Origin: Membranipora membranacea | Taxonomy: Eukaryota; Bryozoa; Gymnolaemata; Cheilostomatida; Membraniporidae | Direction of reading: 5' to 3' | NCBI GenBank assembly: GCA_914767715.1 | Contig: OU612068.1 | Location: 7,938,001 to 8,002,000, forward strand | Length of the DNA stretch: 64,000 bases | Shown here: piece after piece, positions 1 through 15,200 of the stretch | How the letters are laid out: every line of letters begins with the position of its first letter | How positions within the stretch are numbered: position 1 is the first letter of the stretch | Notes under the pieces: generated by a model | Database searches by the model: none | Seen by the model: the letters and a program-made list of their open reading frames with translations, nothing else | What the model was told of the DNA's origin: nothing | Translations under genes and position numbers: made by a program

Positions 1-2439
1 CACAAACATCAGAAACAGCCAGAAATCTGCATCTCTTCCGATATACATGACAGCTGGAAATTCAATCAATGCAAATTATAATCCTTTGTTGTGAAAAATG
101 TCAATCACTTTTACAAAATCTGTTAATGTCTGATTCGTCGATGGTGTATGTTTACTTTTTTTAAATCTGAAAAAAGTGGTAAGTATTATAATAACATTTG
201 AAGGCCATTTTGAACAACTGTGTGGTCTAATGGCCAATCCCTATCTATAGCAAGAAAACGCTACACGTTGTTTATATAATACAAGAGTTATCCTCTCATT
301 TTTAATGAGAAGATAACTCACATTTCGCCGGTGATGATTGTACAGTCGGGTAGTGTGAGAGTTTCTGCATCACTTCCTTCACTTCCTAGAACAATCAACA
401 TGTACCGGTATGAGGTGTATGTGTGTTGAGATCTTCCAACCTATTGTATTTGTCTATGAATAGATCTGAGTCCTCGTGATCTGCTAACCTAGCTGAATTT
501 TGTTTTCCTTTTCTGTAATAGTTTTATATCTGCATGTAAGAGATCTTTGACCAAAATGCTGAGAATGGATCTATATATTATTGCAAAGATACTATTGTGT
601 GATGAATACATACCTTTCTGAGTTTAAGTATGTAATTTGTAAAAAACAGCCAGAATCAAGTTTTTTCAACTGATGATCTGAGACAATAATTGTGAATATC
701 TTTTTCATTTTCAGTGTTTTGTCTGTGTTCTATGACAACCTTCCGTGTTCCGTCATTTTTTGTTTCAACCGCTATATTGACTCGGAAAACTCCAGGAACT
801 TTTGGACTCCATCACAATTATATTCATTCTCCTGATGACAAAATATTCTAGTTTTTCAGTTTATATTTGTTTTGCTGTGTACAAGATCCAGTTACTGGAG
901 TTATTTTTTGCTTGCCCAAACTTCTAATATTCACAGTACATGATTGTAGTGTTTTTTTCTAGTTTCTATTATTCAATCAAGGTTAATGTCTTTTTGTCCT
1001 TCCCTGACTCTGTACTTCTGTTGAAAATATTAACTCCTTTGTTTTGTTTTTTTGTATATACATTATCGAGTGTTCTAGGTCTATGCTATCAATGTGCCCA
1101 TTCCATAATCCTTGTCATCCTAGAACTTATTCTATAACTTGATGGCATGCTCAAAATACTAAAATATTCTTAGCACTTCTGTCAATAAAACTGCCTTAAT
1201 CACAAAAATTACTGTGGTTTTTTTAAATATATTTTTTTAATCAATTAGTACCGATGTGGTGACAGTCCTCTGCATATTTTACAGGTAGATATCGGGGAGT
1301 ATATGCTGCACATATTCATATTACATTGTAAGTAGGAATACCGATTTCTTTTCCAAATGTTATCTGTAGCTATTATTTCGCAAGGACTTGATACAAGAAC
1401 CATGTAAGGATAGAGCTGAAAACCGCCAGTGCCCAACTCTTAATGTTTGTTTGGGGGCAGTCATATAAATAGGAAAGAAGAAACCTAACAGCACAGGAGT
1501 GTGGTATATAGTAGGAGGAGATAGGCTCTAACATGAGAATTTGACGAGTTGTTAGACATTCACCAAAAAGGCAGTCTCTTACTGAGGAGCTGATCATTCA
1601 ACTTAGAGGCTGACAGACTGGCATCCAAATGCTAAAATATTAAAGTAATAGGGTGATAATCTGACCAGAGGGTCTCCCTTCCCCAAATACGGCCGCAAAA
1701 TTAAAATAATACAATTCTATAAAGCTAAGTATTTTAGTGGCCATGTAGTTTAAAGACCTTCCTGTTACTTTCACAACAAATGGTGTCAGATATCTGGTCA
1801 AGGGATCTTCAAACCCTGCTCCAACAAACTTCGAAAATTAGACCAATTTATTATTAGTCAACAGATGTTTATGGTCATTCTTTTTTGTGACTGAAGATGA
1901 GGACTTGAACGTAGGAGATACATCACTGTATATCCTGATATATTTACTGATTTTGATAATGAGGAGGCACTTGTATACACTTCAGTCTATCACTCATATA
2001 AACATGTTTTACACAAAGATCATGTATGTGAATCATGCTTGAATCATTGGTCAAATCATAAACTACCTTGTAGCTTGAAATGGACAATATACTGTCACAA
2101 CTCACAAGCATTCTGATTAATGCAATGGACTGACAGCGCACAGTCTGACACACTCACTGAGCGTCTCACTCCAAATGAAATTGTTGAAGCATCGTTACTT
2201 GCCTTTACCTCTTTTTTAAACAACGGAGTTATTCCTATAACTACATTGTCATTATTATGTTCATGAACTAGCCAGGACAGGCTATTCATGAGCCATGACA
2301 ATAGAAAATATTATCATCAAAATAAAATAAATCTTAGTTATAACATTTACCTTATGAATGAGCTCACATATATCAGGAGCAAGGCTATTCTAAGTGCTCA
2401 GACGGCTGCCTTGCGAGTTATTAATTATTATCAAACCAA

Positions 2440-2464
2440 TGAACTAAACCTTAGGTTTAGTTCA
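2440..2464. repeat. Palindromic repeat, family A copy 1
   Basis: Two 12-base arms (TGAACTAAACCT and its complement) are separated by one base. The 11 outer bases of each arm recur as the core of the palindrome at 39346-39374, so this is a dispersed repeat and not a chance hairpin. Confidence 0.7.
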
Positions 2465-2467
2465 TCG

Positions 2468-2499
2468 ATCAAACACTCAATATAGAGTGAGTGTTTGAT
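2468..2499. repeat. Inverted repeat with 12-base arms
   Basis: The arms ATCAAACACTCA and TGAGTGTTTGAT are perfect complements around an 8-base loop. It starts three bases after the family A palindrome, so the two make a double-hairpin structure. Confidence 0.6.
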
Positions 2500-3200
2500 A
2501 ATGTAATGTCACTAACTTAGCGGTTAGCCTAAGGCAAGGCTTACTACTGCCTACTATGCCTTATAAACTTTTTGTTATACACATTTTGGTTGAGGTACTA
2601 CCAAATCTCCCTCTCTGACCAAGCCAGGAACCAAACCAAGGATTTCAAGAAAATTTCAAGAAATCCTTGACCAAACCAAAGACAAAACAAACAAAATGAA
2701 ATTTTATTAGTAGTTTTCATCTCATGTCTTTAGTGTATGCACATTCGGCAGTTGTCTTCTTCTTGTAGCATCGAATTGTCTATTTTAGTCATGTGACAGT
2801 ATCAGCCAATCACAGGCCATTTAAGCCTCAATAGAAATCTACTGACCTTGTCATAGTAAGTTAGATAGTACTCATGTTGACAACTGAATGAAAGTGATTG
2901 CAAGGTGCTCTGGATTACACACTATAATAACTAACTGACTGACTTATATCAATTGTGAGGAAAGACTCTATTAGGATAACCACTACTAGTGTAAATCAGG
3001 ATATTTAAAACATTGTAAAGCTCAAACTTACTTTGTGCTGCTGCTTTTGGATATACATTCATACACACTTCTCCTCTTAAACTCAACTCACTGAAAGTAT
3101 GCTTATGTTGAGCACATCATCACAGACACATCTATAGTTATAAATGACTGACTGTGACTCACTGAAGTGATACAGTATCACTTCAGGTACTAGCCAAGCT

Positions 3201-6200
3201 ATGGATTGGCCCTGGATTATATATCTGCTACTTTTAACCTCCCTCCAATTGGATATTGCATTGACTCAGTCAGCCCTCTGCTCAGAGCAGAGTGATGGAG
3301 TTACTGATTGTTCAAGGAGGAACCTGACTTATGTACCAAGAAATCTATCTCCTACTACCAGAATACTGTAAGTACCTCTGCTGTTAAACGATTTGATAAA
3401 GATTTGATGATGTTAGTTGGATGAGGAAGGCTAACTGATCTGAGACTAGGTAACTTTATAACTTCTGAAGAAGGTTTCTGCTATGGGCACTTGCAACGGG
3501 TCCATGTTCCACTCTGTGTCGGAGTCGCATGTCAGTCCGTTGGCCTTAATGCTCCCTCTGCCTGAGATGTTTGGTAGTTCTGAGCTGATAAGTTGCATAT
3601 GAACAGGGTTAACAGACTCAATCCCAAAGCTTTTGGCTTGAGCTGATGAGGTAGTGTTCGCCCTCACCAATGATAATGTACTGTTACATGTATTGGCTGA
3701 CAGATAGTTAGAGTTGATTCAAGCGAGACTGAATCTCTGAAGTCAACTAGGGAAGAGTACACACACTTGACAAGGAGATGCATGGGAGAAGTTCCATGAA
3801 ACTTTCTCACGAAACTCACATATATATATATATGTCAGTATATGAGCTATTCTATCTTATCTGTCGCTGTTTGTTTACCGGAATATGGTGTGTCTCAATA
3901 CATAGCACACATTATCAGTACAATATAAATTAGTGTTTTAGGCCTATAAGGCAGCTCGGTCTACAGTTGGGCTGAGTGTAAGAGAACAAAGTCATATGAG
4001 GTAGTAAGAGGGGACAGCAATACTGGTCAACAATCGTATGTCAGTGTCTTAGTTTGCAGGTTGTTAGGATGATAATATTAATACCATGCCTCATTACTTT
4101 ATGATGAGGGCAGGCCTGTTTTCCTGTCATGGAGAGGATTGAAGATTAGCTCATCGACTTCTGAACCTGTTACAAGGGAAAACTGGCATATGACATATCT
4201 TTCATGAACCTTGCAAACCAGCATCAATCATACGACTCGATAGAATAGATATATCATAGTAAACAACTTTTGTTTTTGTTTGTGTGATTACTGAAGGGGA
4301 TGCACAGCTAATTGGTAGGCATTGAAATCCATGTTGTTGTTGAGATGTCGTGATATCAATGAATTCATTGATAATGCGGATAAATGTTGAAATGGGTTCC
4401 TGGATATGCCATCTGAATGTGTGGTGTCAGAAAGAAAACAGAATCTTGATTATTCACAGAATCGCACAGAAATGCTTTTAGGTTGTTGAAGATAGATATT
4501 CTTTGTTTCTGAATTGCTGATGTATAAGTGAACTTTGCCTGGGTTGCTGGTAGTCGTATTCCATCAACCATCTTCCTATCCCAGGGTCTGTTAATAATTG
4601 AATAACTCTACCAGTGTCTGAGGCAAAGTTGAAGAACTTAAACCGATACGTAAACAGGGTTGACAGAATAGTGTTTCCATCACCATTGTATTAATTGAGA
4701 ACGGTAACTTTAAGGTGATGACTTGGTCAACTTGAAATTCTGGCAATGTTACAAATGCTACAAAATACTATATACTATAATGGTGGTTCGGATTATTGTC
4801 TATGGAATTGTTAAGATTTGAAGACTGTCAAATTGTGTAAGCGATAACATTATAGCTTGCTTAAATATCTCTGTCCTAAGCTGGCAATTTCTTATGGGTT
4901 GACGTTAATCCAGCCAAACTGACTTTCACTTGATGGTCTGGTTAGAATGTGACAGTTTTTTAGGCTATCAACAAGATAGAATGTGATTTATTGCACATTT
5001 TCTATGGTTGGGTGCCCAGCAATGATTGATGAGATGAATAGAAAGGAGAAGAAATGGCAATTTTAGCTACATATGCAAAGCAATTTAGGTAAACCATAAA
5101 TTATCCTTTTAAAAGTAACAGAATTGTAGGTTGTTGAAGGAGTTGAGAGTGCAGCTACGTTTTACATGGCGCTGGTGCCAGTTCCGATTCTATAACTCGT
5201 GAACTGAAGGAGTATTACACATTACACAACGCATTCTGAGTCCAAACTTGAAGCGCCAGTTCAGTGACGGTGTATCTAATTTGATCCACCGTTGAAGTTG
5301 TGAAATTTTAGCGACAAGGTGTGCCCAGTGTCAGTAGGAGCTTCACTAGAGACACAAGGGTTGTTGTCACCAATATGTTGTTTCACTCTCTTGTTTTTCT
5401 TTTTGTGTTCCGTTAATTACTTTTTCTATTATTGTGTGGGGAGGCTCTTGGTACTGTCCATTAAAATGCTTGAATAGTTAGTTAAGTTAAATATATCAGA
5501 TGGCTTTGTATGCACAAGGTTGGCAGTGCTACCATTCTTCTCATTTTGACAATGCATCGTGTTAGTTGAATTATTTGTCTAACAGCTTCATGGAATATTA
5601 TGCATTCAGTCCGCAGTAACCTTTTAACAGTGCTAACAACTCAATGAATGCTCGGGGCACTTTCACTACATGACTGAATAGCTGCATAGTATTACCTGTT
5701 TACATACTGGCCAGTGAAAGCTTCATATTGACTCAGCTCAATGTTTAATCCACATCCAAGCCTCTGAAACTATGTGCTGAAATCATCCTACAGTGTAGTT
5801 GAAACCCAAAAAATGGGGCCCATCCTCTACGGAGAAGCCGTAGTGGACATGGCCCATGTTTGTTTTGATCCATATGATGTTTAGATCTATTCCCAGGTCA
5901 GCTCCCATACAGAATAAAATCAAGGAGTTAACTCACAATAATACTTGGCATTGATGTTATGAAAATAGTTTCTATATTGTAATTTACCCATGACATCCCC
6001 TATTCAAATTAATTCCCAACACAAAAAGCAGTTGAATGGAGTAGTGTTGGTGTTGATCGTTTCCCTTTTCAATTTCAATTTCCACCTTGCTTGGCAATTT
6101 AGGTCTAAAACCTCTGTTTACTAAAAGTGATGCGGTCAGTTGAATAGAAATGATTTGATGGAATTTTGCTGTGAATCAAGCGGCAAGCAGAGCAGAAGCT

Positions 6201-9200
6201 GACGGCCTGTTTAGTTTACTCTCGAGGCCCTATTCACTTTTTAGATTGCCTGTGGTCAGTAGTGATAAGGACTGTAATAAAGGTTTTGTTATGATGTGGT
6301 TAGATTTAGTGTGAAAAGTGGCTTTTGATTCTGAAATGATATCTGATCGCGATCATGATTGCTCTATTATTACCTTGTCAACAGAGTTCACTTCATAATC
6401 GAGTCAGCGCTATACTCCCAGCGCTCTCTAGCATGCTACATCCATGACTTTTTGTTCAGGGTCTTTTGTATGACTTCATTTGGGTGCTATTACAACCTTG
6501 AAACATTTGATGTTGAAAATTAAATTTATCTGATCATGTCCGACATTCTTTATTCTGCTCAAGGAGTTACAGCTTTTTCTTATCTTTACAGTCATAGCTT
6601 TATCATGAATGTATTATGTATATTGCACAAGATGTTTGTAACAGGCATACCCTTGGTGTAGATAGGGTATAGCTGAGTTGCAGTGGAACCAAACTCGGGC
6701 TTTGTTCCACTATGACTGTAGAGCGGATGCTACTCTTTGCTTGAGTATGGGTGTGCGTCATGATTCATTTTGGTTCATGCTGAGTTTCTGACTTTTATTA
6801 CATGTTTTGTTAACATTATGCTCATCATAGCGCTCTGCTGTCCATTTTCTATTTCATCACTACCCTCATATCTGTGTATTCAGCTGTGCCTCTGTCAGGC
6901 CAAAGTCAGCTTTGTGGTTTTACTTGTCAGCTGGAAGCAGTTATTTGGTCAGCATTAGGCAGCTTAATTCGCTTTATCAACACCTTTGGCTCATTATAAT
7001 GACTGGCTGATTTAAAGCTATGATCATCTTAATGTGTAATTATCTTGTATAATAGCTGCTGCCTTATGGGTCTACTCTGATATAGTACCTCTTATAGGCC
7101 TACTGCATGTAATCATGTTGTTTATGTTGTTGAAATGTTGGCCTATTTTACTGGTGTTAGATAGTTATTGGTCTGGTATGTAATGTATGCCTCTAGATGT
7201 GAGCCTAATCCTTTTCACTGTTGTACAACATGAGCAAAATATTGGATGTCCAGGCTGTTCGAATTATGAGGAATAAAGCCGCAAGACGTGCCAAATTCCT
7301 CGCCTGACCCATTTTTATGCAACCAACGTTCGCAGTCTCAACTGTAATAATATTATCGTATAGTTAGTCTCCCGATCACGCTGGAGCGTCTCAATGAGTA
7401 TTTTCTTGTGATTTTCAGGCATTTGGAAGGTAATCTGTTGGAACGAATTGAAGCAGCGGACTTTCCTATTGTGATGAATGACCTTGAGGAACTGTAAGTA
7501 CACACACCATTAACTTTCAATAGGACATTATGTCTCTTCTCCGTATGAATGTAAATGTTTTCATTTTTTTATTGCATACTTAGTCGACAAATTTTATCTT
7601 CTGTTCTTGAGCAACGAGTTCCGACTCAAAATGTGTAAAGTTGGAAGATGCAGTGCATTTTGTGATTATGACAATTTGTAATTCAATGTCATATTTCAAA
7701 CTGAACAGATGATCTAGCGTAATGATAACTAGAAAGGGTGTCACGAGGTCTTCAAATTTCCTAATAGGATAATGGGATGTGGATTAACGGATTAAGTCTT
7801 TAATAGGTCTCTGCATCACTATTTGGTAAAATTACTAAATAAATCTCACTATTGCCATTTTGATGCCGTCATCTTAAAATATGAATGCTACTCATCGCTT
7901 ACTCACTTACTTACTGTGAACTTGATAAATATGAGCATTGGCTAGTCTAGTAAAGGGTTGTCGGACACCCGGACACCCCGAATGTGATCTAGCATTGAGA
8001 TTGTGAGGATATGAGACCTCATGGCCTTCACACAATGAAACGGGTCGTGTCTGATCAGTCAATGAAATGGAGAGGGTATCATTATGGAATCCTTATCATA
8101 GACTGGAGAATAGAGACTTAATTTTTGGTTTGCCTGTCACGGATAATTAAGTTGCATAATCCTGCGCGAAATCCAGGTGCTTAGCTAGAGTGACAGGGCA
8201 ATAGTGTGAGGAAAGTGAAACCTACCAATTACCAGATTGGAAGGTTTATTTGGGATTTCTAGTGAAATAGTAATGAAAAGAAGTGATTGGTGTAATTATC
8301 ACCATGACAAGATTGTTTTGTCCTGTAATACCAGGCTTGGTGGGTGGCTCAAAACAACAATCCAAGTACACTAGCATGAGTGAAATATTATGAGAGTCTT
8401 GTACCGAGAAAAAAGTGACCGCTACAGGAGCATAAATACCAGGTTTCCATCATCAGAAGCTACGTGTCCAAAGTGCACCTAAATCTGAGTAATAATCTAA
8501 AAGTGGATCTGTATGTTAGTTTTGTTGGGTATTCAGATGAGAACAAAGACCGAGTAACATTGTATCATCGAGAAGGAGGGCAATTGAAAAGATAAAGCCA
8601 GGTGATATTATTGTATATACTCAAGGCCTATGTCTGTATCAAGTGGTTTTAGATTAGAAAGTATTGTGAACACCTGTGACAGAATTGGCTACCCTTGTCA
8701 CTGATGAAGGAATATTATATCAGCCACATGCTTGAGTTGAATACACACATTGAGTTTTAGCAGACAGGAATGAAAATGAGCTCTACCACAAATGATTTTA
8801 CACTTGGAAGGCTAAATCAAATATCAATTGGCACAGCTAAATAAATAAGCTTGTGCCCTGTATTTAAACTACTCATTATGAAGCTTTTTTGAAGAAGAAA
8901 AGTGGATTTGAGAGGGAAGCTCAATAATTTGAAATCAATTGAGTCCTTTGGATGATTTTAATAGCTTGCCCAGCTGTGCATCTCAGCAATTTGCTGAGAA
9001 AAATGGCTATCTATTTCGATCTGAGCTCACCATAAATTGCTCCTTTGATTCAGATGCCAACAATCTCACATACTTCTGTTAACGGCGGTATTTAATTAAA
9101 CGCAGACACCTGCAAGCTTCCTTTTTACTGTTTTGGATAACAGTGCATCCCTTTTTGTACCGGTTGACACTCAGCCTTTTTCGCTGTCGTCAATTGATCA

Positions 9201-12200
9201 ATCTCACTCGCCTTTTTCTCAACAGTATACAGTATACACTGTGTAGATTTCGTCGTGTAGTGCACCTTGGCTATTTTGTGATCAAATGTTGTTATTATAG
9301 ACCAGTTTGAGGTGTCTATTTCCATGGAGTTATGCGTACCCTGCAATTTTGTGATTAGACCTTGCTATCATTAGCGGCTATGTGATGCCCGTATCATGTT
9401 ATTAGTTTCTCTTTCTCGAATGCCTCTAATGTAATGTGCTGTTGATTTTACAGGATACTAAGTGAGAATATCATCCGTAACATCGATACCTCGACGTTCT
9501 GTCACAAACTGCCAAGTCTGAGAATTCTGTAAGTCTGAATATAAATAAAAATGAAATTATTGATATGTGCGGATTGATGCCAATTGACATAAATTCTGAT
9601 CTTGTTGGTACTGCCTATAGGCTCAGCTATTACGTTCATGTTGTCAATGAATATAATGGTCATACCATAACTCTAAATGCCTTTATTTAATTAATTCAAC
9701 GGATACATTTTTTTTCCTTCAAATTACTATACTCTTTATTTGTCCTGTTTTAGAAAATTGACCAGGAATAAACTCACCCGTATACCAGACCTAAGATTCT
9801 GCAGCTCGCTCGAGGAAATTCACAGGTCAGAATTTGTAACTCATACAGATTTTGATGAATATTTTAATATTTATTGTGGCCAGTTTCGCCTCAAAAAGGA
9901 TCACAGTGTCACTTTTAATCAAAAATCTGTGAATGTGTTGAAATGAATCAATTGATTAAAACTATGTGTCAATCATAATTGGTGACAGGACAACACACAC
10001 TCACAGTCCAAATTTAGGATTTTGGTTGATAGGAAGTGACTAAGAGGCATTTTGGTGTCATCTACAGTGGGTGGTGTGAATTATTTCTGGTTCTTCACCA
10101 TGTTTGTGGCTGGTTTTCCTATCAAATTAACTGTGAACTGATCAATTTATCACAGCTTTCAGCCGCAAGCTGATAGTAATTGATGACTGACCGTAAAAAA
10201 AGCAGCATCCAAACAAAGCATTGTCCTGCTGCTGCTGCCATTCAGTTGATAACAGATGTCTATCACAACCCACCCCGAATAATAGACATAACAGATGTCC
10301 CAGTCAAAAATATATAGATAGATTCAGCAATGTATTGTACATTATTTGAAATCGTTTAGTTTTTTTGGCACACATGGATTGTGTAGATATGGGTGTCTGG
10401 CTGGTTACCAAGTTACCTAATTACATTTGCCAAGATTCCAAAGGAAAAGTAATCTATATTCTATGAAGCTGTCAGAGCTTGAGAGGAACATGTCAGGACA
10501 AACTGTGATTTACCATTCAGAGCTATTACTAGCTTGTCAGACATGAATACATAAACCGCAGAGATCAAGTGGTGTAAATGATGGCAGAAACTTCATTAAT
10601 ATGGACATTATGTAGAATGTACTATTGGGTTTAGATGGTTATGTGGCCAACCTAACTTCCTCAACCAAACCCCTCCATCCCCTAGTAGACGGTTCCTGTC
10701 CTCAGTGTTGATTTACACTTGCCCCAGTGCTAGTCTTAGTCTCCATATGGCATGATCTAGTGCCCCGCTAATTTTACTGACAATCCTATTTTGTTTTTGC
10801 GTACAGTGGGAGCAATGAGATCACAACTCTGAATAGTACAAGCCTATCAGGACTCTCTAAACTTGAGAAATTGGATTTGTCCAGAAACAATCTAACTTCT
10901 CTCTCTGGGTCGATGTTCCCTACCAACACCTCACTAAAACTTCTGTAAGTATAGCTGTAGTGTTGTGGAAGATGGACCGTTTTAAGTTGAGCTGCCACAA
11001 TGAATGAAACATGTTGTTTATAGTTGGAACCAATGAAGATCTTATGATACAATTCTGATCTCAATGTTGTCAATGGGTTGATCTAAATAAGACCAGGCTA
11101 ATTTCCTTCTGAATAATCTTGCTGCAAATAATCCGTTGACTACATCTCCAGAATGTTCTTAGCATATTTGTTGGAGAATACCATATTGTCAATGACTTAT
11201 AATCTTTGATAGTATTTATAATCTTTGATATTGTTATCATGAGGCAACTGAAAATATACATCTTTTCTGCATCTAATAAATAAGGATATTATTACAAAAC
11301 AGGATCCTGAACAACAATAAGATTGGTGCAATGGCCTCTGATAGTTTTACCAGTATGCCACAGCTGGAGAGACTGAGACTGAGCCGTAACAGGATCACCA
11401 TGGTCAGCAGAGATCTCTTCTCTCAACTACAAAACCTACAAACTCTGTAAGTGGAGTAGCTATCATTACTTGGCGTAAAATTTGTCACAACGAAAAAGGA
11501 AAACCATCTTTTTTTTTATCAGTTTTTGGCTGAAGATAAGTCTTTTGTTTGACACAATCTCGTGCAAAGGATGTTTGATGCTCTGAGTTTCACACACTGA
11601 TTAAGCAGAACAATGTTTTCCATTGGAAATTTTGCTCACAAAATTGTTGTTGCCCTCTCACACAGTGTTTTAGCGGTTGACTGCGGAACAGGTGCGCACA
11701 TCTGGCGAATAAAAAGCGCAGTTATCGAAGCGGCAGTCTCACAAAATAATTCGGTTGAAGGCTTTCATCAGGCCCTGCTGAAATAATTTCAACAAGTCTA
11801 TCACAAATATCTGTGGGGTTACGCAAAATGGTCTTAAGATGATAGCGGCAATGTTACTTTGCTGGTGCACACCTGTAAGGTTTCCAGTGTTCACGATTAG
11901 TACCATGCGCTACATTGGGCCTGCGTAATTACAGTCATTGTAGTTGGCCATTCGGGATTAAATATTTTGTTTTTGTGTCCACTTGAGCAGGCAGCAAAGT
12001 TGCGTTGGTATTTTATCAGCGTTTGACTTGTGTATTGCAATTGTGCAATGTGTTTGGGTTTTAACTTTACACCATAGGGAATTATGGGCAATCATGCTAG
12101 CACACAGCTGAAAGTCACACTTGCTTTTGTTTTATAAGCATGAGAATTGATTGGCATTTTTTAAAACCTGAAATTAATCAACGCTTCAGTATGGATATAG

Positions 12201-15200
12201 TGGTCTTTTGTTAAAACTTGTGTTTACTTTTGGCTAGTTGAAGCCATAAGCTGGAAAAATATTGATTAAGGTTTGCTGTGAAAAGGCGAAACACTTTTGA
12301 GGTTTTGACTCTTTTGTAAAGTAATGGAAAGTAAGCATTGTGTTCTATTGAAAAGAGATTGCTTTTGCCATTTTCTAAAGATATTATGATACACCAACTT
12401 GAAAGAAGCACTTCACCCCCTTGGTAGTAAATTTCAATCATTTCAATGAGCAAGATGAAAAGGCAAGAATCAAATCAAAGCCTCTCACATTTGATTTTGT
12501 GCAAAGCACTGACGCTTTTTTTATTTATAATCAATACTAATTAATATAGTATCTGCTGTACATCGCCTGCATCTACTCCATATTTGTTTTGTTTCTTTAT
12601 CTAACAAACCCTGATAGTTTACATTAGGGATGATCACCGCATGCTGCTACCAGTCTTTTTAGAATGTTTTCATTTGAAGCTGTCATCAAGTTGAACTTAG
12701 AGCACCTTGGTGGAATGTCAATGTTTGGGTGTCTAAAAGCTTTCAGCTGCCTGTCACAGCAGAAATATTATGGCTTTGTTTATAACTCTGCGTGTCACCA
12801 CGAATGTTCCCATAATGACTTTTGTATTGCCATGTGTATTTGCAGAGATCTAGGTAAGAATAGATTGTCACAGGTTGGACATCTCTACTTTACTAATCTC
12901 AAGAGACTGAGACACCTGAATCTGGAGAGAAACAGACTCACCGAGCTACTGGACGGCTCGTTCTACGACTGTCAAGCTCTCGAATCACTGTGAGTAAACC
13001 ATAAACATATACATATTTAGTATTTATAGTATGTCTATGAAGTAAACTTATCAGTTTTTTCCAAAAATTTGAAGCTTTCCTATCGCTCAGTTGCACTAAC
13101 CGGATAAACAAAGTACAAAGTACAAAGTACAAAGTTACTTTTATGAGATTCAGATGGGCACATAGTTGATACAGATGTTTTACGTTGTTGACAGTCTCTT
13201 ACCCAGAATACTGCTGAGCTATGTGCGTCAATAGGATGTTATATAATGATTGATTTGTTTTGATTTCAGAAATCTGGAGTCTAATCAGTTAACCAGGGTC
13301 AAAGCAGGACCTTTCTTCGGACTGGTGGCGCTGAAGGAATTGTAAGTGGACAAACTGCTACACTCAAAATCATTGCCAAAATTATGACAGTGTCAAAGCC
13401 AAAAATAAGTTATTCTTCATCACATGCCCTGTGGCCAAAGAAAACTACTCAGGCAGTATAGGGGAAGTTCAATACACTTAGATAAAATGTAATAATATGA
13501 AGCGTCACCGAATATGGGTACATTGATGTGTACAATGTGTGTGTTGGCTTATCGCTATGTGTTAAAGTTGTCACCTGTGACTCTTGTTAACTATCCAAGC
13601 TCTCTTATCTCCCAGATGGTCGTTTGTAAACTGTACAAAAATATGTGATTCAAGTGCGAATAATTTGACAATTTACAAGCCCTTATCGGTGGGAGCTCTT
13701 CTTAGCTGTAGTAATTTTCAGATAGCAGGCTTTTGTGATGTTAGATATGCCACTTGAGGCAATCTTGTTATTCACAGCAGCAGCTCCCATCGAGTGTGTT
13801 GTGACGGCTGCTTCTGGCAGGCACACATATAATAACTGTCTGTCAAATCGGTTGAGTAAATGTGGTATATCAGTGTCACAATACAAACATGGGAAATTCG
13901 CCACGATCTCGGCTATTGAACTTGTTATTTTCACTTAACACGATTATATCCATGCTGGTGCTACATGGTATGCGCAGGTGGTCCTGCCTTGGTTCCTATG
14001 TTTAAGGTTCGGGTTATATAATTCGTCCCTTACATTAACTCAAGTGTTGCAGGTGGTTTAATCTTATGATTGCTGATGACTGTCTGACACATTTTTTGTA
14101 GATTCCTAGCACGTAACAACATCAGTGAGATCAGAGAATCCGTGTGGGCACATGCAACATCTGTCCAATTATTGTAAGTTATCCCCCTCGAATTAATTAT
14201 AAATACAACCATTTTCTCCTTGGAATGTGGCTAAATTTTTTAATAAACAGTCACGGAACTACCGAATTTAGTTGAATCATTTATAGCCTAAGAACTTGGC
14301 CTTGTCACGCGGCTACTTTTTTTTTGTTTTGTGGACCCCCAAAACTGCAAAAGTAGCCGCGTGACAAGTCTACTAAGAACTGATATGAAACTGTTGAGAT
14401 TGGGCCTCTGTATCCAACTAAATTTTGTTGACCGTTTGTTTATCTGTATATCCACAGGGACTTGTCTGAGAACCACCTCGGTGCCATAGAGAAGAAGCAC
14501 TTTGCTGGCGCTAACAGTATGAGAACACTAAGACTGGCCAAGAATGAGATTCTCCATATTGAGCTGGAATCATTCGCTGACCTACACCAACTCCTCATTC
14601 TGTAAGTTGATCAAACTAATAATCAAATCTTACAATCCCCTCTAGTCCACGACTCACTGAAGCAATCTATACAATACATTCCACAGTGACTGTTTGACTA
14701 TGGTGTGCCTGACTATAATAAATTTCACACCAGAGTGGCACAACTATAGCAAGTCTCATGATTTGTATTGAACTACTCAAATTCAAATTATTTTTGTCTG
14801 TGAGGGAGCTTCATGTGTTTTGTCTATGAGGGGCTTCTTCAAAAACACTCAATTACTGTACGAGTTTTGTGTTTTATTTGGCCGCCCTGATAAATCTTAT
14901 GTCCCCATATCTCTTTTCCTGACAGTGATCTGAGTGGTAACGGACTATCTGATGGTATCCAATCATCCTCCAGCACTGTGTTTAACGCTTTGGGTAGTCT
15001 GACAGCTCTGAACCTGAAAGGTAACAGACTACAGAGTATCACATCTAAGCTGCTCAGAGGGATGGAGGCACTAGAGAATCTCGATCTCAGTAATAATCCT
15101 GTAGCTACAGTAGAGAGCTACGCATTCAGTGCTCTCAACAACTTAAAAGACCTGTAAGTTTGTTACATTTTTCGCCTTGTAGATTCTTGGCAGTTAAATT

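Larger units (their letters stand above)
1..3200. other. Region with no gene recognised, upstream of LRIG
   Basis: All open frames here are short and carry no recognisable motif. A consensus AATAAA on the + strand at 1184-1189 could be the 3' end of a gene that starts to the left of the window, but no coding exon supports this. Two adjacent hairpins lie at 2440-2464 and 2468-2499, and a weaker one at 2637-2669. The stretch just before 3201 presumably holds the promoter and 5' UTR of the LRIG gene; I see no clear TATA box. Confidence 0.6.
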
